DNA of 64,000 nt. Origin: Streptomyces corallincola (GTDB taxonomy: Bacteria > Actinomycetota > Actinomycetes > Streptomycetales > Streptomycetaceae). The stretch spans positions 1-64,000 of the forward strand of contig NZ_JAHRXF010000025.1 in NCBI RefSeq assembly GCF_019104725.1, read 5' to 3'. Both the position numbers and the translations under genes were made by a program. Positions 1 through 9,421 of the stretch are shown piece after piece (position 1 is the stretch's first letter; each line of letters begins with the position of its first letter). The notes under the pieces were generated by a model. That model was not told the origin of the DNA, ran no database searches, and was given only the letters and a program-made list of their open reading frames with translations.

Positions 1-2
1 CC

Positions 3-251
3 GTGAAGAGCGGGGCGAACGGGAAGGGCGAGGGGAGCGGCAAGAGCGGTCAGACCGCAGCCGTCTCCGGTCGCCACGCCTCCGCCGCGCCGGAGACCTA
101 CACGGTCCGCGAGGGCGACACCCTCGCCTCCATCGCCGACTCCCTTGGTGTCGCGGGCGGGTGGCACGCGCTGTACGCGGCCAACGAGCAGGCGGTCGGC
201 GGCGACCCGAACCACATAGCCGCCGGTCAGACCCTCCGAGTCGGTGGCTAA
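3..251 (+). CDS. C-terminal part of a LysM-domain protein (5' end outside window)
   Basis: The open frame enters from the left edge, so only the last 82 or so residues are visible; the GTG at position 3 is unlikely to be the true start. The visible part begins with a Gly/Ser/Lys-rich linker and ends in a LysM peptidoglycan-binding module (YTVREGDTLASIADSLGV, then HIAAGQTLRV). This matches the C-terminus of the rpfA product encoded just downstream, which suggests a second secreted cell-wall lytic protein of the Rpf type. The catalytic part cannot be seen, so that assignment is inference. Confidence 0.7.
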   Translation: MKSGANGKGEGSGKSGQTAAVSGRHASAAPETYTVREGDTLASIADSLGVAGGWHALYAANEQAVGGDPNHIAAGQTLRVGG

Positions 252-346
252 TCGGGCGAAAACCAACGCCAGTTGACGCCCCGTTTCGGTGGCTAATGTC
301 CGCTTTGGTGAAAGTGTGGGATGAGTCTCAGAAGCCCTGATCGTCT

Positions 347-376
347 TTGAAAATCCCGCGATCACCTGTCTACGGT
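347..376 (+). promoter_or_regulatory. Candidate promoter of the riboswitch-rpfA transcript
   Basis: TTGAAA (347-352) and TACGGT (371-376) are separated by 18 bases. Transcription would begin near 383, about 30 bases before the riboswitch aptamer, giving a leader of roughly 240 bases ahead of rpfA. Confidence 0.5.
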
Positions 377-411
377 CATGACCGCTCGTCACCACGGGCC
401 CCGGCCGTCGC

Positions 412-606
412 AACGCCGAATCCTGCCAGCGACCACCCGGGAACAGTCGTCGCGTCATGCGCCGCAGGCAGGAGCGGGGGACCCAGGTAAGTGCCGTAGG
501 GCGGCAGTTGACGCCGCCGACGGCTAGGGGTGGAGCCGTGTCCCGGACAGGGGCACGGCCGGGCAACTCAACCGGCCCGAACCCGACAGCTCACCTCGCA
601 GGCGTC
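412..606 (+). promoter_or_regulatory. c-di-AMP (ydaO/yuaA-type) riboswitch upstream of rpfA
   Basis: The leader holds the conserved blocks of the ydaO family in the right order: GCCGAATCCTGCC (415-427), GGGGGACCCA (476-485), GGGGTGGAGCC (529-539), and finally CCGAACCCGACAGCTCACCT with CGCAGGCG to its right (577-604). The outer stem can close between ACGCC (413-417) and GGCGT (601-605). The family binds cyclic di-AMP and usually turns expression off. In Streptomyces it is known to sit upstream of cell-wall lytic genes including rpfA. The aptamer ends about 18 bases before the start codon, so control may act on transcript elongation or on ribosome access; the sequence alone does not decide. Confidence 0.92.
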
Positions 607-611
607 GGTGA

Positions 612-1352
<741 letters not shown>

Positions 1353-1414
1353 GCCCCGCACGGCGAGTGGGCCCGGTGCGGCACGTGTGCCCCGTACGGC
1401 CCGAATCGCCGTAG

Positions 1415-3034
<1,620 letters not shown>

Positions 3035-3169
3035 GCTAGGCGGACGAACGGGTCCCGGTGAGCCGATCAGGGTCACCCGGCGCCCCGTCCTGAGCCAGTC
3101 GTACGTACGTCCCCGTACCCGGTCCCGTACCGTGTGCGGGGACGTACGCGTGTGAAGGGGAGGCGGGAC

Positions 3170-3646
3170 ATGGCCGTGAAGGACCGGGACCGGTTCTCCA
3201 CCACGACCAGGCTCAAGCTGCTCGGCGAGCAGACCGCGGCCAGGGTCTACCGCTCCCAGACCAAACGGCAGGCCCGCCGCTCCCGGCTCACCGGCCGGGC
3301 CGCGCTGCTCGCGCTGGTGCTCTGCTCGATGATCGTCGCCCTCGCCTACCCGATGCGGCAGTACGTCTCGCAGCGCGCCGAGATCGCGGACCAGCGGCGC
3401 CAGCAGCAGCAGGCCCGCACCCGCGTCGAGCAGCTGCGCGACCTCAAGGCCCGCTGGCAGGACGACGCCTACGCCGAGCAGCAGATCCGGCGGCGGCTGC
3501 ACTACGTGAAGCCCGGCGAGACCGGATACATCGTCGTGGACCCGGACGCGGCCAAGCAGTCCCGCGCCGACCTCGGCGCCGCGCACCGGCCCTGGTACGC
3601 GAACGTCTGGGACGGCGTGGACAAGGCCGACGCCTCCGACCAGTGA
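3170..3646 (+). CDS. divIC: Septum formation initiator, DivIC/FtsB family
   Basis: 158 residues with the layout of the family: a basic cytoplasmic N-terminus of about 45 residues, one membrane segment (AALLALVLCSMIVALAYPM), an extracytoplasmic coiled coil rich in Glu, Gln and Arg (about residues 65-105), and a conserved end including QIRRRLHYVKPGETGYIVVD. These proteins form the FtsL/FtsQ-type divisome subcomplex. The position directly after eno is the usual actinobacterial context. ATG 3170 is preceded by GGGGAGG at 3157-3163; an upstream GTG lacks such a site. Confidence 0.9.
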   Translation: MAVKDRDRFSTTTRLKLLGEQTAARVYRSQTKRQARRSRLTGRAALLALVLCSMIVALAYPMRQYVSQRAEIADQRRQQQQARTRVEQLRDLKARWQDDAYAEQQIRRRLHYVKPGETGYIVVDPDAAKQSRADLGAAHRPWYANVWDGVDKADASDQ

Positions 3647-3716
3647 GACCGGCCCCGCGCCCCCCCCGGGGGGGTGCCGGGCCGTCACCGACCAGAAAGC
3701 AACTCCGAAAGCAGTC

Positions 3717-4304
3717 ATGGAAACGCCTCCGCCGCCCACCCCGCGCACCGAGCCCACCGACGCCGACGTGGCGGCCTTCCAGCAGCAGCTCGGCCGCCCC
3801 CCGCGCGGTCTGCGCGCCATCGCCCACCGCTGTCCCTGCGGTCGGCCGGACGTCGTGGAGACGGCGCCCCGGCTGCCCGACGGCACGCCCTTCCCGACGA
3901 CGTACTACCTGACGTGCCCGCGCGCGGCCTCCGCGATCGGCACGCTGGAGGCGAACGGCGTCATGAAGGAGATGACCCAGCGGCTGGCCGAGGACCCGGA
4001 ACTGGCCGACGCCTACCGGGCCGCGCACGAGGACTACATCCGGCGCCGCGACGAGATCGAGGTGCTGGCGGGCTTCCCGAGCGCCGGGGGCATGCCGGAC
4101 CGGGTCAAGTGCCTGCACGTCCTGGTCGCCCACTCGCTGGCCGCCGGACCGGGCGTCAACCCGCTCGGCGACGAGGCACTGGCGATGCTCCCCGAGTGGT
4201 GGGCCAAGGGCCCGTGCGTCACGGCGGGCGGCCCGTGTGCCGAGGCCGCGGACGACACCGGGGCCGCCGGGGCCACCCGGGGTGCCGAGGAGGCCGCCCA
4301 GTGA
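3717..4304 (+). CDS. DUF501 family protein
   Basis: 195 residues. The DUF501 signature is present: QLGRPPRGLRAIAHRCPCG, a TTYYLTCPRA segment, and a C-terminal KCLHVLVAHSLA with GVNPLGDEAL. The paired cysteines (CPCG, TCP, KCLH) suggest a metal or structural site, though no function is established. It is genetically tied to ppx: its TGA overlaps the next start by four bases. The C-terminal 20 residues are a low-complexity Ala/Gly tail. A role in polyphosphate or septum biology is suggested only by its neighbours. Confidence 0.85.
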   Translation: METPPPPTPRTEPTDADVAAFQQQLGRPPRGLRAIAHRCPCGRPDVVETAPRLPDGTPFPTTYYLTCPRAASAIGTLEANGVMKEMTQRLAEDPELADAYRAAHEDYIRRRDEIEVLAGFPSAGGMPDRVKCLHVLVAHSLAAGPGVNPLGDEALAMLPEWWAKGPCVTAGGPCAEAADDTGAAGATRGAEEAAQ

Positions 4305-5242
4305 CCCGCGTGGCCGCCGTGGACTGCGGTACGAACTCGATCCGCCTGCTGGTCGCCGACGCGGACCCGGAGACGGGCGAACTGACCGACCTGGACCGCC
4401 GGATGACGATCGTGCGGCTCGGCCAGGGCGTGGACCGCACCGGCCGCCTCGCCCCCGAGGCGCTGGACCGCACCTTCGCCGCGTGCCGGGAGTACGCGGA
4501 GGTCATCGCGGCGCACGGGGTGGACCGGGTCCGCTTCGTCGCCACCTCCGCCTCCCGCGACGCCTCCAACCGCGACGACTTCGTCCGCGGTGTGGTGGAC
4601 ATCCTCGGCGTCGAGCCCGAGGTCATCAGCGGCGACCAGGAGGCGGAGTTCTCCTTCACCGGCGCCACGAAGGAACTCACCGGCGGCGACGACCTGGCCC
4701 GCCCCTACCTCGTGGTGGACATCGGCGGTGGCTCCACGGAGTTCGTCGTCGGCGACACCGGCGTCCGCGCGGCCCGCTCGGTGGACGTGGGCTGCGTCCG
4801 GATGACGGAACGCCACCTCGTCCACGACGGCGTGGTCAGCGACCCGCCGACCCCGGACGAGATCGCCGCGATGCGCGCGGACATCGAGGCGGCGCTGGAC
4901 CTGGCCGAGCGGACGGTCCCCCTCAAGGAGGCCCGCACCCTGGTCGGCCTGGCCGGTTCGGTCACCACCCTCTCCGCCATCGCCCAGGACCTCCCCGCGT
5001 ACGACACGACGCGCATCCACCACTCCCGGATGACCCTGGACCAGGTCCGCACGATCACCGAGCGCCTGCTGGCCTCCACCCACGCCGAGCGCGCCGCCGT
5101 CCCCTCCATGCACCCCGGCCGCGTGGACGTCATCGCGGCGGGCGCCCTGGTCCTCCTGACGATCATGACCCGCGTCGGCGCCGAGGAGGTCGTCGTCAGC
5201 GAACACGACATCCTCGACGGCATCGCGTGGTCACTGACCTGA
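4301..5242 (+). CDS. ppx: Exopolyphosphatase / pppGpp phosphohydrolase, Ppx-GppA family
   Basis: 313 residues, the short actinobacterial form without the C-terminal HD domain of the E. coli enzyme. The ASKHA-type phosphate loops are intact: AAVDCGTNSIRLLVAD at the N-terminus, VISGDQEAEFSFTGA with the catalytic Glu, and VVDIGGGSTEFVVG. It releases phosphate from polyphosphate chains or converts pppGpp to ppGpp; which substrate dominates cannot be read from sequence. GTG 4301 overlaps the DUF501 stop (GTGA), indicating translational coupling. Confidence 0.9.
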   Translation: MTRVAAVDCGTNSIRLLVADADPETGELTDLDRRMTIVRLGQGVDRTGRLAPEALDRTFAACREYAEVIAAHGVDRVRFVATSASRDASNRDDFVRGVVDILGVEPEVISGDQEAEFSFTGATKELTGGDDLARPYLVVDIGGGSTEFVVGDTGVRAARSVDVGCVRMTERHLVHDGVVSDPPTPDEIAAMRADIEAALDLAERTVPLKEARTLVGLAGSVTTLSAIAQDLPAYDTTRIHHSRMTLDQVRTITERLLASTHAERAAVPSMHPGRVDVIAAGALVLLTIMTRVGAEEVVVSEHDILDGIAWSLT

Positions 5243-5246
5243 CCAC

Positions 5247-5285
5247 GCGGACGACCCCGGAGTCTCCGGGCTCCGGGACGTCCGC
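5247..5285. terminator. Bidirectional terminator between ppx and the toxin gene
   Basis: An outer stem (GCGGACG 5247-5253 with CGTCCGC 5279-5285) encloses CCCGGAG-T-CTCCGGG. It fills the 45-base space between two convergent genes. Confidence 0.6.
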
Positions 5286-5287
5286 TC

Positions 5288-5557
5288 TCAGATGGTGCGG
5301 TGGACGTCGCGCCGGTCGCCGATCTTGACGACGAGGACGACGAGCTCGCCGTCCTCGACCCGATAGGCGACCCGGTAGCTGCCGACCCGGAGCCTGAAAA
5401 GGCCCGACGGACCGGTGAGCTTCTTGATGTCGGCGTCCTCACGGTACGGATCATCGCCGAGCGCGGTCAGCGCGGTCAGGATGCGCATGGCGGTGGGCCG
5501 GTCGATGGCCCGGAGTTGCCGCTGTGCCGCCGCGGTGAACCGGAACGCGTACTTCAT
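5288..5557 (-). CDS. RelE/ParE-family toxin
   Basis: 89 residues, typical for RelE toxins. The N-terminus KYAFRFTAAAQRQLRAID and the C-terminal core GLFRLRVGSYRVAYRVEDG followed by VVLVVKIGDRRDVHR are the family's conserved beta strands and basic residues. Members cleave mRNA at the ribosome. The gene is the second of a pair: its ATG overlaps the antitoxin stop by four bases (5554-5557), the normal antitoxin-first order. The exact RelE subgroup cannot be fixed without alignment. Confidence 0.88.
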   Translation of the reverse strand: MKYAFRFTAAAQRQLRAIDRPTAMRILTALTALGDDPYREDADIKKLTGPSGLFRLRVGSYRVAYRVEDGELVVLVVKIGDRRDVHRTI

Positions 5558-5826
5558 GCCGCGTCGTCGGCGTGATCGGCGAACAGATCCGCCAGCAGCT
5601 CGGACATGGACACCGTCGGGCCGTCCTCGGCCAGAACGGCCTCCGCCTCGCGCGCCAGCAACACGTCGGCTGCTTCCTCCAGCGCGTAGAAGTCCGCGAT
5701 GGGCACCACGGCCGCCACGGGCACGCCGTTGCGGGTGATCACCGTCGGTGTGCCCTCCTCGGCGTGGTTGATGTGGTCCGCCAGGTGCGCGCGGGCTTCC
5801 CTCACGGTCACGATGTTGTCGGCCAT
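5554..5826 (-). CDS. Phd/YefM-family antitoxin
   Basis: 90 residues. The N-terminal half has the Phd/YefM DNA-binding fold (IVTVREARAHLADHINHAEEG, then PTVITRNGVPVAAVVPIADF). The acidic C-terminal half (DGPTVSMSELLADLF) is the expected toxin-binding tail. ATG 5826 is chosen because the homology begins there; a frame extending upstream would read through the promoter repeat. It should neutralise the toxin encoded next and repress its own promoter. Confidence 0.88.
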   Translation of the reverse strand: MADNIVTVREARAHLADHINHAEEGTPTVITRNGVPVAAVVPIADFYALEEAADVLLAREAEAVLAEDGPTVSMSELLADLFADHADDAA

Positions 5827-5834
5827 GAAGAAAG

Positions 5835-5854
5835 TGTACGCATGATGGTGTACA
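5835..5854. promoter_or_regulatory. Candidate antitoxin operator (TGTACG/TGTACA pair)
   Basis: TGTAC (5835-5839) and GTACA (5850-5854) form an inverted repeat 9 bases upstream of the antitoxin start. The E. coli YefM-YoeB operator is built from TGTACA hexamers; here the two hexamers are TGTACG and TGTACA, 14 bases centre to centre. Binding by this antitoxin is inference. Confidence 0.5.
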
Positions 5855-5975
5855 CGCGAGCGGTCTCGGGAGTGAGCGCCCACGCGTCCACCCCCGTCTG
5901 AGCAGCCCCGCACAACGTCTGAGCGGGGAAAAGGTGTCTTGGGCGATCATCGGGTGCCCCTCGCCCCGGAAACAT

Positions 5976-5991
5976 CGTGAAGTTCTTCACA
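5976..5991. promoter_or_regulatory. Rex-type redox operator upstream of ndh
   Basis: CGTGAAGTTCTTCACA matches the Rex operator TGTGAACNNNTTCACA at 11 of the 13 specified positions, with the same spacing. Rex senses NADH/NAD+ and represses respiratory genes in Streptomyces. The site lies 319 bases before the ndh start and 150 bases from the divergent antitoxin start. The remainder of the gene-free stretch 5827-6309 has no credible gene: it would be a long ndh leader containing a TTGACA (6168-6173) without a good -10 partner. Confidence 0.65.
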
Positions 5992-6309
5992 AGGATTTCC
6001 GCTCAGGGGGAGGGCCAAAAGGGGCCGGTTGGCCCTTCCGGGGGGTGCTGGACGGGTTGAACATGTTCAGTTGCAGGGGGTGAAGGAGCCCGCGTCGCGC
6101 GCGGCACGTGTGGGTGAGAGGGAGGTGAGAGAGCTCCGGAGGGCAAGAGTCGCTGCTCACACGGCCTTGACAACGGGGCGAACCGGGCCCGGGCCCGCCG
6201 ACGCCTCCGGGTGCGTCCCAAGCGGGGCGCGGAGGATAACACAGGGGTGGGTGAACCTTGTGAAGGGGCGCACGAGCACCCCCCTGAGGGCGGGTACATA
6301 CTCGATCCC

Positions 6310-7686
6310 ATGAGCACCACGGAGCGTCCCAGGATCCTCGTAGTAGGCGGTGGGTACGTAGGCCTGTACGCAGCTCGGCGCATCCTCAAGAAGATGCGCT
6401 ACGGCGAGGCGACCGTCACGGTCGTCGATCCCCGGTCGTACATGACCTACCAGCCCTTCCTCCCCGAAGCCGCCGCCGGCAGCATCTCCCCCCGGCACGT
6501 CGTCGTCCCGCTGCGACGCGTGCTGCCGAAGGCGGAGGTCCTCACCGGCCGGGTCACCACCATCGACCAGGACCGCAAGGTCGCCACGATCGCCCCCCTG
6601 GTGGGCGAGGCGTACGAGCTGCCGTTCGACTACCTGGTCATCGCGATGGGCGCGGTCTCCCGCACCTTCCCGATCCCCGGCCTCGCCGAGCAGGGCATCG
6701 GCATGAAGGGCATCGAGGAGTCCATCGGCCTGCGCAACCACGTGCTGGAGCAGCTGGACAAGGCCGACTCCACGACCGACGAGGAGATCCGCCGCCGGGC
6801 GCTCACCTTCGTCTTCATCGGCGGCGGTTTCGCCGGTGCCGAGACCATCGGCGAGGTCGAGGACATGGCCCGCGACGCCGCCTCGTACTACCGCAACGTC
6901 TCCCGCGAGGACATGCGCTTCGTGCTGGTGGACGCCGCCGACAAGATCCTCCCCGAGGTCGGCCCCAAGCTCGGCCAGTACGGCAAGGAGCACCTGGAGA
7001 GCCGCGGTGTGGAGATCTACCTCTCCACCTCGATGGACTCCTGCGTGGACGGCCACGTCGTGCTGAAGAACGGCCTTGAGGTCGATTCCAACACCATCGT
7101 CTGGACGGCGGGCGTCAAGCCGAACCCGGCGCTCTCCCGCTTCGGCCTCCCCCTCGGCCCGCGCGGTCACGTGGACTGCGAACCGACGCTCCAGGTCAAG
7201 GGCACCGACTACATCTGGGCCGCCGGTGACAACGCCCAGGTCCCGGACCTCGTCGGCCGCAAGGCGGGCAACGAGAACGCCTGGTGCCCGCCGAACGCCC
7301 AGCACGCGCTGCGCCAGGCCAAGGCCCTCGGCGACAACGTGGTCTCCGGCATGCGGGGCTTCCCGCAGAAGGAGTACGAGCACGCCAACAAGGGTGCGGT
7401 CGCCGGTCTCGGCCTGCACAAGGGCGTGGCGATGATCGTCATGGGCAAGATGAAGATCAAGCTCAAGGGCCGCCTCGCCTGGTACATGCACCGCGGCTAC
7501 CACGGTCTGGCCATGCCGACCTGGAACCGCAAGATCCGCATCTTCGCGGACTGGACCCTCGGCATGTTCCTCAAGCGCGAGGTCGTCTCCCTCGGCGCGA
7601 TGGAGAACCCCCGCGAGGAGTTCTTCGAGGCCGCCCGCCCCGCCCCGGTCGCCGCCAAGACCGAGGAAAAGGCCAAGGCTTCCTGA
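6310..7686 (+). CDS. ndh: Type II NADH:quinone dehydrogenase
   Basis: 458 residues. Two dinucleotide-binding folds are clear: the FAD site ILVVGGGYVGLYAARRIL at the N-terminus and the NADH site FIGGGFAGAETIGE near residue 175. They are followed by the FAD-contacting IVWTAGVKPNP and YIWAAGDNAQVPD. The C-terminal 80 residues contain amphipathic, aromatic-rich helices that attach such enzymes to the membrane. It passes electrons from NADH to menaquinone without pumping protons. ATG 6310 starts at the MSTTERPRILVVGGG homology; the upstream extension is leader. A Rex-type site upstream points to redox control. Confidence 0.93.
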   Translation: MSTTERPRILVVGGGYVGLYAARRILKKMRYGEATVTVVDPRSYMTYQPFLPEAAAGSISPRHVVVPLRRVLPKAEVLTGRVTTIDQDRKVATIAPLVGEAYELPFDYLVIAMGAVSRTFPIPGLAEQGIGMKGIEESIGLRNHVLEQLDKADSTTDEEIRRRALTFVFIGGGFAGAETIGEVEDMARDAASYYRNVSREDMRFVLVDAADKILPEVGPKLGQYGKEHLESRGVEIYLSTSMDSCVDGHVVLKNGLEVDSNTIVWTAGVKPNPALSRFGLPLGPRGHVDCEPTLQVKGTDYIWAAGDNAQVPDLVGRKAGNENAWCPPNAQHALRQAKALGDNVVSGMRGFPQKEYEHANKGAVAGLGLHKGVAMIVMGKMKIKLKGRLAWYMHRGYHGLAMPTWNRKIRIFADWTLGMFLKREVVSLGAMENPREEFFEAARPAPVAAKTEEKAKAS

Positions 7687-7725
7687 CCTCAGGCCTCCTG
7701 ACCCGAGGCCTCCTGACCTCAGGCA
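7681..7725 (+). repeat. Three 15-bp tandem repeats across the ndh stop codon
   Basis: TCCTGACCTCAGGCC (7681-7695) is followed by two near-copies at exactly 15-base spacing, the last ending at 7725. The first copy contains the ndh TGA. It looks like a small slippage expansion of the gene end. Confidence 0.7.
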
Positions 7726-7729
7726 CACC

Positions 7730-7773
7730 CCGAAGGGGCCGCCCGCCATCCGTGGTGCGGGCGGCCCCTTCGG
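7730..7773 (+). terminator. Terminator after ndh
   Basis: CCGAAGGGGCCGCCCG and its exact complement CGGGCGGCCCCTTCGG form a 16-bp stem with a 12-base loop. From here to 8046 I see no gene, only the upstream region of the next methyltransferase. Confidence 0.8.
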
Positions 7774-8046
7774 CGTACCGGAACCACGGTGGACGCGGAG
7801 GCCGCGCACGGCACCGACCCACCCCCCGAACAGGCGTTACGGCCCCCACCGAGGGGACGGACACGCCGCGGGCACCCCGCCCCGCGGAACGCGGACCCGC
7901 CGGACGGCGGATGAGGCGACCGTGTGACGGTTCCGGCAACCTGACAAACCCGTGCCCCCGCGCGGGAATGCCCTCCGCGTGCCGCTCGTTTCCCCGTCCG
8001 ACGACAGACGATCCAGCGGCCCGATTTCCCTTACCGGAGGTGCGCT

Positions 8047-9339
8047 ATGGCCGACGCCGCGTCGCGGCTCAGGAGTCTTGCCGAGCAGTTGCTGGGAGTC
8101 CCGCTCCCCTTGCGGCTGCGCGCCTGGGACGGCTCGGAGGCGGGCCCGCCCGAGGCGCCGGCCCTGGTCGTACGCAACCGCCGCGCTCTGCGCCGCCTGC
8201 TGTTCAAACCCGGCGAACTGGGCCTGGCCCGCGCCTGGGTCTCCGGCGACCTGGACATCGAGGGCGACCTCTACACCGCCCTGAACGCCATGTCGTCGCT
8301 GATCTGGGAGCGCGACGAGGACGCCCCCGGCCTGCTGACGGCGCTGCGCGACCCGGCCGTACGCGCCGCGGCCCGCGACCTGCTCCGGCTGGCCGGTCCC
8401 CCGATCCCCCCGCCCCCGCCGCGCGAGGAGATCCGCAGAACCCGCCACCTGCACACCCGCCGCACCGACAGACGCGCCATCAGCCACCACTACGACGTGG
8501 GCAACGACTTCTACGAGATCGTCCTCGGCCCCTCGATGGTGTACTCCTGCGCGTACTGGCAGCCGGGCGGCACCCTGGAGTCCGCGCAGCGCGACAAGCT
8601 CGAACTGGTCTGCGCCAAGCTCGGCCTGACGGAGGGACAGCGCCTGCTGGACGTCGGCTGCGGCTGGGGCTCGATGGCGCTGCACGCGGCCCGCGAGCAC
8701 GGCGTACGCGTCGTCGGCGTCACCCTCTCCCAGGAGCAGGCCGCGTACGCCCGCAAGCGGGTCGCGGACGCGGGCCTGACCGACCGGGTGGAGATCAGGG
8801 TGCAGGACTACCGGGACGTCACCGACGGCCCGTACGACGCGATCTCCTCCATCGGCATGGCCGAACACGTCGGCGCCGAACGGTACCTGGAGTACGCCAG
8901 GGACCTGTACGCCCTGCTCAAGCCGGGCGGCCGACTCCTCAACCACCAGATCGCGCGCCGCCCGCGGGGCGACGAGTCGGGGTACCACGTGGACCGCTTC
9001 ATCGACTCCTACGTCTTCCCGGACGGCGAACTGGCCCCGGTCGGCACGACGGTCACCCAGCTGGAGCGGGCGGGCTTCGAGGTACGGGACGTGGAGTCGA
9101 TCCGCGAGCACTACGCCCTGACGCTGCGCGAGTGGGTCGCCAACCTGGAGTCGGACTGGACGCGGGCGACCCGGCTGACCAGCCCCGGCCGGGCGCGCGT
9201 GTGGCGGCTCTACATGGCGGCCTCCGCGCTGGCCTTCGAGCACAACCGCATCGGCGTCAACCAGGTCCTGGCGGTCCGCACCCCGGACCAGGGAGCGTCG
9301 GGCCTGCCGCTGCGCACCCGCACCTGGACCGGCGCCTGA
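8047..9339 (+). CDS. Cyclopropane-fatty-acyl-phospholipid synthase family methyltransferase
   Basis: 430 residues. A family-specific N-terminal part (LRNRRALRRL-like segment and LGLARAWVSGDLDIEGDLY) precedes the SAM-binding core: HYDVGNDFYEIVLGPSMVYS, LLDVGCGWGSMALHAAREHG, and ISSIGMAEHVGAERY. The conserved C-terminal Glu/Tyr region (HYALTLREWVANLE) is present. It should methylenate or methylate unsaturated acyl chains of membrane lipids; the product (cyclopropane or branched acyl) cannot be told from sequence. ATG 8047 is 5 bases after GGAGGT. Standing between two terminators, it is probably monocistronic. Confidence 0.9.
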   Translation: MADAASRLRSLAEQLLGVPLPLRLRAWDGSEAGPPEAPALVVRNRRALRRLLFKPGELGLARAWVSGDLDIEGDLYTALNAMSSLIWERDEDAPGLLTALRDPAVRAAARDLLRLAGPPIPPPPPREEIRRTRHLHTRRTDRRAISHHYDVGNDFYEIVLGPSMVYSCAYWQPGGTLESAQRDKLELVCAKLGLTEGQRLLDVGCGWGSMALHAAREHGVRVVGVTLSQEQAAYARKRVADAGLTDRVEIRVQDYRDVTDGPYDAISSIGMAEHVGAERYLEYARDLYALLKPGGRLLNHQIARRPRGDESGYHVDRFIDSYVFPDGELAPVGTTVTQLERAGFEVRDVESIREHYALTLREWVANLESDWTRATRLTSPGRARVWRLYMAASALAFEHNRIGVNQVLAVRTPDQGASGLPLRTRTWTGA

Positions 9340-9356
9340 CCGGACCGCACCAACGG

Positions 9357-9397
9357 CGAGGTCCCGCTCCCCCCGGCGAGGGGGGAGCGGGACCTCG
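9357..9397. terminator. Bidirectional terminator between the methyltransferase and ABC genes
   Basis: CGAGGTCCCGCTCCCCCC and its complement form an 18-bp stem with a 5-base loop between convergent genes. Confidence 0.85.
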
Positions 9398-9421
9398 TGT
9401 CCCACCGGCGAACCCGCGGAG

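Noticed and set aside
6243-6275. GTGAA/TTGTGAA motifs close to the ndh start as a second Rex box
   Set aside because: They are direct, not inverted, and do not match the operator spacing.
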